A stretch of DNA of 64,000 nt. Source: Jiangella rhizosphaerae. Lineage in GTDB: Bacteria; Actinomycetota; Actinomycetes; Jiangellales; Jiangellaceae. Within the stretch, counting starts at the first letter, position 1; the number at the start of each line of letters is the position of its first letter. The DNA is taken from NCBI RefSeq assembly GCF_003579925.1, contig NZ_QUAL01000441.1, positions 1 through 64,000 of the forward strand, written 5' to 3'. The position numbers were made by a program, and so were the translations under genes. Positions 57,936 through 64,000 of this stretch are shown in pieces. The notes beneath the pieces were generated by a model. It was not told the DNA's origin. It ran no database searches and saw only the letters and a program-made list of their open reading frames with translations.

Positions 57936-58760
57936 TCAGATGGACACCGATGCTGCGGGCTGCGCCCGTGGTGACGCCCGGCTCGGCGAGCCGGAACGGC
58001 TTCGTTGTGCCGACGCTGCTGTGGCTGCGGCCGCGCGGTAGTCCAGTCCGGCTTCGACGGCCGCGGCGACCAGTGGTCCGAGATCGGTCGATCCGTTGTC
58101 GAGCGCGCGGTTGGCGGCCCAGAACAGGGCGTTGTTGCGGTTGCCTTCGGGGGCATTGCGGACGTGATCGACCAGGTAGGGCATGCGTCTGTCGGCCGAT
58201 ACATGGGCGTGGATGGGTGTGGGCGGTGGCGGCGGGGCGGCTGGCTGGAGCAGGTCGCGGGCCGCGGCCCAGTCGAAGCTTCGAACGCGGTCGGGGTCGC
58301 GGACTTCGATGGTGTCGTACCGGCGCGCTCCTCGGGCGGTGTCGACGATCGACGGCGGTAGCAGGACGTACCCGCCGGCGCCGCGGTAGTCAATCTTGTG
58401 CCGGTACAGCGCGTGGTTGCCTTCGGCGGTGCCGGCGAAGTACAGGTGCAGTCCGCCGCCGGGGGTCCGTACGGCGTGGGACCATCCCTCGAGGAGTCCG
58501 GCCTGCTTGAGACGTCGCAGAGCAGGGTATCCGGATTCGCCGTTCTTCACGTCGACGTCGAGGACGTCCCACAGCGGTGCGCCCGTGGGCATGGCGAGGT
58601 TTGCGGTGGGCCAGGTCCGCCACCAGGCTTTCACCTGGTCCAGGTCGATGGTGGCCTCTTCGAAGCCGTGTTCGGTCAGTGGGTGCTTGGCGCCAGGCGC
58701 GCAGGGGAAGACGGGGATTCCGTTGGCAGCGAAGGCCGCTGCTTCGTCGCCCATGGTCAT
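57936..58760 (-). CDS. Bifunctional DNA primase/polymerase (prim-pol)
   Basis: A 274-residue protein with the prim-pol fold: EAAAFAANGIPVFPCAPGAKHPLTEHGF at the N-terminus, the metal motif DVLDVDVKNGE, TPGGGLHLYFAG and RGAGGYVLLPPS. The C-terminal 100 residues are Pro/Ala rich without a helicase. It probably primes or fills in element DNA during replication or transfer. The start at 58760 follows AGGAGG; MGDE at 58754 is an alternative. It heads leftward after the DUF4913-like gene. Confidence 0.87.
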   Translation of the reverse strand: MTMGDEAAAFAANGIPVFPCAPGAKHPLTEHGFEEATIDLDQVKAWWRTWPTANLAMPTGAPLWDVLDVDVKNGESGYPALRRLKQAGLLEGWSHAVRTPGGGLHLYFAGTAEGNHALYRHKIDYRGAGGYVLLPPSIVDTARGARRYDTIEVRDPDRVRSFDWAAARDLLQPAAPPPPPTPIHAHVSADRRMPYLVDHVRNAPEGNRNNALFWAANRALDNGSTDLGPLVAAAVEAGLDYRAAAATAASAQRSRSGSPSRASPRAQPAASVSI

Positions 58761-58786
58761 GGCGTGTCACCTCCTCAGAGGTGGGG

Positions 58787-59281
58787 TCAGTCGGGTCGGT
58801 TCAGCCCGGTCAGCGACGAGAGGTACGCGTTGAAGTCGGCGACCCAGCCGGAGCGGTCGGGGTCGTCGAGCCAGCCCTGCGGGTGGATGGTGCGCTCGCC
58901 GGGGCTTCCGCCGAGGCGACCGACCCACTCACGCAGCCGGATCCGGGTGTTGTAGAAGGTCATGTGCCAGTCGGCGGCCGCGGAGGCGGCCTGGGTGGGG
59001 TCGTAGGCGACGTCCCAGGCGCCCTTGAGTGCGGATAGTTCCTCGATGAGGGCGCCGTGCTGCCACCAGTCCGCCGGGAGTTCCCGGGAGTCCAGGACGT
59101 ATCGGTTGCCGAGCCAGTGCACCCATTTGGCCAGCTCGACGAGTTTCTTCGCTGTCGTGGTGTCGTCCAGGTCGGCCCAACGGATCGGGCGTGGGATCGC
59201 CGCTCCGAGGGTGTCCTGCATCAGCGCGTCCAGCTGCTCTGGGCTCAAACGGTCGCCGCGGCCTTCAGGGACGTCCGTCAT
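58787..59281 (-). CDS. DUF4913-like hypothetical protein
   Basis: A 164-residue protein. The core ELAKWVHWLGNRYVLDSRELPADWWQHGALIEELSALKGAWDVAYDPTQAASAAADWHMTFYNTRIRLREWV matches the pattern of DUF4913 proteins of actinobacterial mobile elements, with spaced Trp residues. ATG 59281 follows GGAG at 8 bp. It lies 26 bp before the primase gene in the same orientation and probably shares its transcript. The function is unknown. Confidence 0.65.
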   Translation of the reverse strand: MTDVPEGRGDRLSPEQLDALMQDTLGAAIPRPIRWADLDDTTTAKKLVELAKWVHWLGNRYVLDSRELPADWWQHGALIEELSALKGAWDVAYDPTQAASAAADWHMTFYNTRIRLREWVGRLGGSPGERTIHPQGWLDDPDRSGWVADFNAYLSSLTGLNRPD

Positions 59282-59329
59282 CGTCTGCACTCCAGTGCTC
59301 ACATGGGCGGTCAGTTCCGGTGATGTCGC

Positions 59330-59367
59330 CGCCCGGGGTGGACGCGTGTCCGCGTCCACCCCGGGCG
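59330..59367. terminator. Very strong hairpin after ssb
   Basis: A perfect 17-bp stem (left arm CGCCCGGGGTGGACGCG, 59330-59346) with a TGTC loop and right arm at 59351-59367. It lies 21 bp past the ssb stop and before the DUF4913-like gene. Confidence 0.8.
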
Positions 59368-59387
59368 TTGGGTCCGACGATCCGGGC

Positions 59388-59903
59388 TCACACCGCCACG
59401 CCGTTGCCCGCCGTGCTGGCGGGCTGCTGAGGCCACCGAGGCCGCGCGGGCGTAGCGTCTACAGCCGGGAGCGGCGGAGGAGCCGGCGCAGCGGCCGGCC
59501 GCTCGGTCTCGTGAGCCGGAGCCTCGACACCCGCCGCGGCATGATCGGCCTGCCGGGACCGGTCGATCGTGACGGTGACCAGCCGGGGATCCGGGGCCAC
59601 CAGCCGGGCCACGATCTGGGTTCCGGTGCGCTGCTCGCCGCCCTTGGTCTCGTAGTTGGTGAACCTGAGCTCACCGGCGACGATGACGGGATCGCCCTTG
59701 CGGTACATCCGGGCGAACGTCTCGGCCGACCGGCCGAACACGACGACGTCATGGAATACCGTCTGCTTGGTGATCCACTGCCCGTCCTCCTGCGCCCGGT
59801 CGTCGACGGCCAGCCGGAAAGTCAAGCGCGGGTTCGCGCCGGCGACGAGCTTCGGATCGTTGGCGATGCGCCCAGCCGGGCTGGCCGGGAAGGTGTTACT
59901 CAT
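59388..59903 (-). CDS. ssb: Single-stranded DNA-binding protein
   Basis: A 171-residue protein. The OB-fold covers about residues 5-115 (FPASPAGRIANDPKLVAGANPRLTFRLAVDDR, TKQTVFHDVVVFGRSAETFARMYRKGDPVIVAGELRFTNYETKGG). The tail is Pro/Ala rich and ends GNGVAV rather than the acidic D-D-D-I-P-F-type tip, so partner binding may differ from chromosomal SSB. GGAG precedes the ATG by 7 bp. The shared motif lies 34 bp upstream. It protects single strands during conjugative transfer. Confidence 0.88.
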   Translation of the reverse strand: MSNTFPASPAGRIANDPKLVAGANPRLTFRLAVDDRAQEDGQWITKQTVFHDVVVFGRSAETFARMYRKGDPVIVAGELRFTNYETKGGEQRTGTQIVARLVAPDPRLVTVTIDRSRQADHAAAGVEAPAHETERPAAAPAPPPLPAVDATPARPRWPQQPASTAGNGVAV

Positions 59904-59937
59904 GGAGGTCTCCTTCACCTCGGGTGTTGGTTTACTC

Positions 59938-59962
59938 GTAGGGGTGGCTCCTGCCGCGCACA
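59938..59962 (-). promoter_or_regulatory. Shared upstream motif, copy 2 (ssb)
   Basis: 25-bp element with outer parts GTAGGGGTGGC and GCCGCGCACA, 34 bp before the ssb ATG. Nearly the same element precedes the 60749 and methyltransferase genes. Confidence 0.7.
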
Positions 59963-60038
59963 TTCGCCGCCGAACGCGAAGAACCGCCCTCCCGTCGCGG
60001 AGTGGCGGGAAGGCGGTCATGTGCGGTGGGGCCGGACG

Positions 60039-60749
60039 TCAGATGCCCAAGGTCGATGGGCCCGGCCGGGCCGTCGGCTGTTCGGTTGCGGTGTGGAGAC
60101 GCATCCGTTGCTCCGCCTGCTCGAAGGCCATGAGCTCGGCTTCGCGGACGTGCCGGGCCCGGATGGCTCCCGCTGCCTGATCGAGGCCGTCGACGGCGTG
60201 GTTGAGCTCCGCGGTGGCGGAAACGAGTGGGTCGATGGTGCTGTGCGGCGCCCGCACGACGACGGCCAGACGCAGCAGTTTGTGCGCAAGCTGTCCGGCC
60301 CGAATCGTGATTGTGCTCGTGAGCGCGGCGGCGGTGGCCACCTCCTCTGGAGTGTGCCAGGTCAGTCCGTGCCCGGCACGGGTGATGGCGGCTGCGGCGG
60401 CTCTGAAGGCCTCTGGGATCCCGTCCTGGTGGCCGTCGGGCTCGGCGGCGGCGTCGAGTTGGATCTGAGCTTCGACGATGTGGCTCTGCGCCGCGTCGAC
60501 GACACGCCCGATCGAATCCGGTGTGCCCGGCACGGTGGCGCAGGTGCGGCGCAGCATGTCGGTGAGGCGGGCGGTGGCCATGATGATTCTCGTTGCGGCG
60601 TAGGCGTGCGGCCGTAGCTCGGCGGGCGTGTGCGGCTGCGCCTGCTCGGTGACGGCACCGATCGCGATCGCGGCCAGAACGAAGTCGTCGTGGGTGATTC
60701 GGGCTGGGTTGCGCGGCACTGCGTCCGGCCGGTCGGCGTGGTTAGCCAT
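60039..60749 (-). CDS. Helical hypothetical protein of the element
   Basis: A 236-residue protein, nearly all helix by pattern (RITHDDFVLAAIAIGAVTEQ, YAATRIIMATARLTDMLRRT, EVATAAALTSTITIRAGQLAHKLLRLAVVV), with no recognised domain, no signal peptide and no cysteine cluster. AGGGGAA precedes ATG 60749, and the shared 25-bp motif lies 33 bp upstream, so it belongs to the same regulon as ssb and the methyltransferase. Function unknown. Confidence 0.65.
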   Translation of the reverse strand: MANHADRPDAVPRNPARITHDDFVLAAIAIGAVTEQAQPHTPAELRPHAYAATRIIMATARLTDMLRRTCATVPGTPDSIGRVVDAAQSHIVEAQIQLDAAAEPDGHQDGIPEAFRAAAAAITRAGHGLTWHTPEEVATAAALTSTITIRAGQLAHKLLRLAVVVRAPHSTIDPLVSATAELNHAVDGLDQAAGAIRARHVREAELMAFEQAEQRMRLHTATEQPTARPGPSTLGI

Positions 60750-60782
60750 GGCGTTCCCCTTCGCTCAGGTGACTGTGTGGCA

Positions 60783-60807
60783 GTAGGGGTGGCCGCTACC
60801 GCGCACA
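60783..60807 (-). promoter_or_regulatory. Shared upstream motif, copy 3 (60749 gene)
   Basis: 25-bp element GTAGGGGTGGC...ACCGCGCACA, 33 bp before the start. Next to it, CACAGTCA on the minus strand is also shared with copy 4. Confidence 0.7.
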
Positions 60808-60827
60808 TCGGCGACAGGGGCCGGAGG

Positions 60828-62792
60828 TCAAAGGCCCAGGGCAGGTCCGGGGGTGCCGAGGTGCGTCCGGGGCCGGCGGGCGGGCGTGGCTGGCCGGGGG
60901 GCGTTCACCTCTTCTCTGGTGATTGCCTCCGCCACAGCGGCCATCAGGTCCCGCGCGGCTGGTGGGGTGACGGCGTTTCCGGCCATCCGGACTCGCTCCC
61001 GACGGTTGCCCTCCCATCGGTAGTTCTCGGGGAACGCCATGCCGGCGGCGACTTCGTGGGGCTCGAGCATCCGGAACATGCAGTCGTCCACCATGGCCTC
61101 GACGCGCTCGATGTCGCCCGAGGTCGGCCGGGCGTCCGGGTCGCGGGTGATGACCGACTGGTGACCGGCGGTGGTGAGGGTGCGGAGCACTTCGGACGGC
61201 GGGGTCATGTGCTCGCCGCCGTCGCCCCGGGAGCCGTTGTTCCGCATGACCAGGGCGTAGGCGTCGCGGGTGGTGAGCGCTCGCAGCGTCTCGTCCGTGG
61301 GGCGGGCGTCGTCGTTCCACGACCCGCCGGCGGGTGTGACGAGTGCATGCCGGTCGACCGTGGTGATGGTCGACAGCGCCTCGACGATCTCGCGGGCCTG
61401 GCCATTGCTGTAGTACGGCGCGAGCAGCGACATGTTCCCGGCGTTGGCCGTGAGGGTGCGCAACACCTCGTCAGGGATCGTCGTGTGCCGGGCAGGGTCG
61501 CCGCCGTCGACGCCGTAGTGGCGTGTGATCAGCGCATGGTGGTTGCCGGCAGCCGTCACCGTCGCCATGGGGTCGCTCGTCGAGCGTGCCCACGAGCCGC
61601 CGCCGCGCAGCTCGGCGATGAACGGCATCAGCGCCAGCGCCGTCTCGGCGCGGGTCGTCAGGGTCCGCAGCGGGTCGTCTGCGACCCGCGCGTCCTTACC
61701 GTCGCGGCCCTCGACGGGTACCACGAGCGCCTTGCTGGCCGTCGTGTGCAGCGTGCGCAGCACGTCCTCGACGGACCAGGTGCGCACGCCGGGGCGCCGC
61801 TCGAAGGTGTTTCCGGCCGCTTCGGCGATGAACGGCAGCCAATACTTGGCGATGCCGGCGGCGATGCGCGCGCGGGTCTTGTCGGCCAGCGGCTTGTCCC
61901 GGTCGCCGATGCGCTGCCCCTGGATGCTCCAGTCGATCGCGGCGGACGCGGGCAGCCAGCCGGGCTCGACGATGGTCCCGCAGGCGGCGTGGACGTACAC
62001 GTACTGGGCTCGGTATCGGCCGACGTTCCTCCCGGGTTTCCACGCCTGCTGGGACTCCACGATGGCGTCGCAGGGTGGGCAGTACGCCTTCGGCCGCATG
62101 TACCTGTCGATGTCGGGGGCTCGTTCGCCTTTGCGCCAGCACACGACATACAGCCGGTCGCGGGACTGCGGCGCGGGGCTCCCGAGCGCCTGGGCGTGCA
62201 TGCTGTTGAGGCTGACGACCTTGAACTGATAGCCGAGGTTCGAAAGATCCCGCCGCCAGATCCGCCACGCGTTGCGGTACTTCGCCTGAGTGGCGATGTC
62301 CACGACATTCTCGACGACCATGGCACGGTAGCGGTGATGTTCGGCGAACCGGAGCACATCGAACATCAGCAACCGGCTGCGGGTCGCGGCGTCATCGGAC
62401 AGCGGGTCCTCGAACAGGCCGTCCTCGATCGCCGGGCGGGCGGCCGCTCCGGCTGCCTGCGACCATTTCGTGCACTCCGGTGAGGCCCACAGGATGTCGG
62501 TGCGCGCGAAGTTCCTTGGGTCGTCCTCGTGGAGGTCGACGTGTTTGTGCACGGTGTGGGGGTGGTTCGCGTTGTGGACGTCGAGGGCGAGCTTCCAGTG
62601 GTTGGCGGCCTCGATGACGCGGATTCCGGGGACGGCGACCATGCCGGTGGATGATCCGCCGCCGCCGCAGAACAGGTCGGTGACCGTGAGGTTGTACCCG
62701 GCGGTCGGGGCCGGCACGGCCAGCAGTGGGGCGATGGGCTGGCCGAACAGTTCCGCGATGTGCCGTCTGAGTTCGAGCGCGGTGGACTGCAT
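60828..62792 (-). CDS. C5-cytosine DNA methyltransferase with repetitive target region
   Basis: A 654-residue DNA methyltransferase. Motif I is VTDLFCGGGGSSTG (about 37-50), motif IV is ASPECTKWS with catalytic Cys107, motif VI is VVENVV, motif VIII is PQSRDRLYVV and motif X is GNAVTPPAARDL near the end. Between VIII and X, about 300 residues contain at least six degenerate repeats of the type VLRTLTT...HALVxP (about 330-560), in place of a compact recognition domain. No restriction enzyme gene is adjacent. It probably modifies element DNA to escape host restriction. The shared motif lies 42 bp upstream. Confidence 0.87.
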   Translation of the reverse strand: MQSTALELRRHIAELFGQPIAPLLAVPAPTAGYNLTVTDLFCGGGGSSTGMVAVPGIRVIEAANHWKLALDVHNANHPHTVHKHVDLHEDDPRNFARTDILWASPECTKWSQAAGAAARPAIEDGLFEDPLSDDAATRSRLLMFDVLRFAEHHRYRAMVVENVVDIATQAKYRNAWRIWRRDLSNLGYQFKVVSLNSMHAQALGSPAPQSRDRLYVVCWRKGERAPDIDRYMRPKAYCPPCDAIVESQQAWKPGRNVGRYRAQYVYVHAACGTIVEPGWLPASAAIDWSIQGQRIGDRDKPLADKTRARIAAGIAKYWLPFIAEAAGNTFERRPGVRTWSVEDVLRTLHTTASKALVVPVEGRDGKDARVADDPLRTLTTRAETALALMPFIAELRGGGSWARSTSDPMATVTAAGNHHALITRHYGVDGGDPARHTTIPDEVLRTLTANAGNMSLLAPYYSNGQAREIVEALSTITTVDRHALVTPAGGSWNDDARPTDETLRALTTRDAYALVMRNNGSRGDGGEHMTPPSEVLRTLTTAGHQSVITRDPDARPTSGDIERVEAMVDDCMFRMLEPHEVAAGMAFPENYRWEGNRRERVRMAGNAVTPPAARDLMAAVAEAITREEVNAPRPATPARRPRTHLGTPGPALGL

Positions 62793-62834
62793 ACGGGTCT
62801 CCTGTGGCGCAGGAAGAGGTTGACTGTGTCGCTG

Positions 62835-62859
62835 GTAGGGGTGGCCCCGGCCGCGCACA
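62835..62859 (-). promoter_or_regulatory. Shared upstream motif, copy 4 (methyltransferase gene)
   Basis: 25-bp element GTAGGGGTGGC...GCCGCGCACA, 42 bp before the methyltransferase ATG. It lies just after the end of the helicase gene, so the methyltransferase probably has its own promoter. Confidence 0.7.
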
Positions 62860-62867
62860 GGGACTGG

Positions 62868-64000
62868 TCAGAGACCAAAGTCGGAGCCGGGCTGGCCGAG
62901 CTGTTGCCCGGGCGATCGCGGCGTGCTCGGCCTGCGGCCGAGCGGCTGGGACGGCGGCGGCTGGGCCTCCGGCGACGGTCCCGCCGCGACCTGGTCGGTC
63001 ATGGCTTCGACGATCCGGTCGAGGGTCTCGCGGGCTTCTTGCAGCGCGGCGGCGTGTTTGAACGGCGCTTGCAGTGCGGTTTCGGCGGCCTGCTGCTCGT
63101 CGACGGCGTCGGCACGAAGCCGGTTGGTTTCGGCCAGGTCGGCCGGGATCGCGGCGACCCGGTTCTCCAGGATCCGCACGGTGCCGATGCCGTGGCCGTC
63201 GGTGATGGTGTCGACCGTCACGGACGCCTCGCTCAGCGGGACGTCCCGCAGCCGCAGCTCGACGCGTGCGGGCTGCCCGAGGCCGCTGCCCGGCGGCAGG
63301 TAGGTGGCTTCGATGATGTGCCCGGCGAGTTCGCCGAGGACGCCGAGGTCGGCCTGCCGGTAGGGGTTGCCCGGCAGGTGCTGGGTGGCCCAGCGCGCGA
63401 TGCCGGCCGCCGCGTCGGTGCGTTTGGTGACCCGTGTGCCGTCGATGGTCATGGCGAAGGCGTCGCCGGCGACGGGGATGGTGCGTGCGATGGCGGCCTC
63501 GAGGATCGGCCGCTGCTGGTCGAGTTCGCGGATCCGGGCCGTAGCGAAGTCGCGTCGCTGGCGCAGATTGTCCTGCTGGCGGTGGTGGGCGCGGCGCAGC
63601 CGATCGAGGCGGGTGAATTCGGCCTGTGCGTTGGCGCGCTCCACCACCAGCGGGTCACCGGCCGCGAGGGCTTTCACTTCGGCGAAGGACAGGGCGTTGT
63701 CGCCGACGTCGTCGATGGCGCGCACGTCGAGCCGGCCGCGCATGATCTGGGCGATGAACTTCGCCTTGCGTTCGACGGTCTGCCAGAGGTAGCCGTCGAA
63801 GCTGCCCTCGGTGACGTACCGGTAGATCTGGATCTCGGCGTTCTGGTTGCCCTGGCGCTTGATCCGCCCGTCGCGCTGGGCCAGGTCGGCCGGCCGCCAG
63901 GGGCAGTCGACGTGGTGCAGCGCGACCGCCCGGGCCTGGACGTTGGTGCCGACCCCCATCTTCGCCGTCGACCCAAGCAGCACGGCGACATGCCCGGCAC
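62868..64000 (-). CDS. SNF2-like/phage-type helicase, C-terminal part (cut by window end)
   Basis: The frame is open through the right edge; the 377 codons seen are the C-terminal part. It has the helicase motifs VAVLLGSTAKMGVGTNVQ and DCPWRPADLAQRDGRIKRQGNQN (the Q-R-x-G-R motif VI), then IYRYVTEGSFDGYLWQTVERKAKFIAQIM, as in large methylase-helicase proteins of phages and conjugative elements. A long coiled-coil-rich tail follows (HHRQQDNLRQRRDFATARI), ending in a Pro-rich stretch. The N-terminal methylase or DEAD part is presumably beyond the window. Confidence 0.85.
   Translation of the reverse strand, partial: AGHVAVLLGSTAKMGVGTNVQARAVALHHVDCPWRPADLAQRDGRIKRQGNQNAEIQIYRYVTEGSFDGYLWQTVERKAKFIAQIMRGRLDVRAIDDVGDNALSFAEVKALAAGDPLVVERANAQAEFTRLDRLRRAHHRQQDNLRQRRDFATARIRELDQQRPILEAAIARTIPVAGDAFAMTIDGTRVTKRTDAAAGIARWATQHLPGNPYRQADLGVLGELAGHIIEATYLPPGSGLGQPARVELRLRDVPLSEASVTVDTITDGHGIGTVRILENRVAAIPADLAETNRLRADAVDEQQAAETALQAPFKHAAALQEARETLDRIVEAMTDQVAAGPSPEAQPPPSQPLGRRPSTPRSPGQQLGQPGSDFGL

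Noticed and set aside
60630-62483. Plus-strand open frame of about 617 codons opposite the methyltransferase
   Set aside because: The methyltransferase carries all C5-MTase motifs on the minus strand. The opposite frame shows Val/Arg/Gly-rich shadow sequence only.

Overview
The window is very GC-rich, with short intergenic gaps, many GTG starts, GTGA/ATGA stop-start overlaps and several regulators that look leaderless. It carries BTAD/SARP-type, HxlR, HutC-GntR and TetR regulators, Tat-exported hydrolases and a DUF2637 conjugation gene. All of this points to a soil-type actinobacterium (Actinomycetota). I cannot fix the genus from sequence alone.

From 1 to about 41.7 kb the DNA looks like chromosome. 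It starts with a metabolic stretch: Dyp peroxidase end, IPP isomerase, choline-sulfatase, BTAD regulator, flavin and molybdenum oxidoreductases, a DJ-1/MarR pair and an ECF sigma factor. Next come a TetR-SGNH-SRPBCC operon, a MOSC protein, a secreted sialidase and a glycine-betaine transporter (proVWX). From 23 to 32.5 kb an eight-gene minus-strand operon reads solute-binding lipoprotein, two permeases, NanE, ROK kinase, DUF4838 protein, DUF5107 protein and SIS protein, opposite a HutC-type GntR regulator. With the sialidase nearby it looks like an amino-sugar (N-acetylmannosamine or sialoside-derived) uptake and catabolic locus. From 32.5 to 41.7 kb there is a looser set of regulators, a beta-helix protein, a metallo-beta-lactamase-fold enzyme, an alcohol dehydrogenase and three visibly broken genes.

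From 41.8 to 45.6 kb a two-gene glycosidase cassette (Tat-exported propeller protein plus GH63-like enzyme) sits behind a promoter with a LacI-type operator. It lies between two near-identical 25-bp direct repeats. The second repeat runs into the 3' half of a tRNA-Lys(UUU) gene (45575-45617, minus strand), which I read as the left attachment site of an integrated element extending to the right.

From 45.6 kb to the end is that element, probably an integrative conjugative element. It begins with an ISL3-type transposase remnant. Next is a three-gene cassette at 46.3-51.2 kb: a winged-helix-like protein, an SMC/Rad50-like ATPase with a Cys4 zinc site, and a large protein ending in a PD-(D/E)XK nuclease-like domain. 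This cassette is the best candidate in the window for an undescribed defence system. The conjugation and replication module follows: DUF2637 membrane protein, triple zinc-finger protein, MobF relaxase-helicase, primase-polymerase, DUF4913-like protein, SSB, a C5-DNA methyltransferase with a repeated target-recognition region, and a helicase cut by the window edge. Four module genes share a conserved 25-bp upstream motif, and 40-bp tandem repeats lie between the divergent DUF2637 and zinc-finger/relaxase genes.
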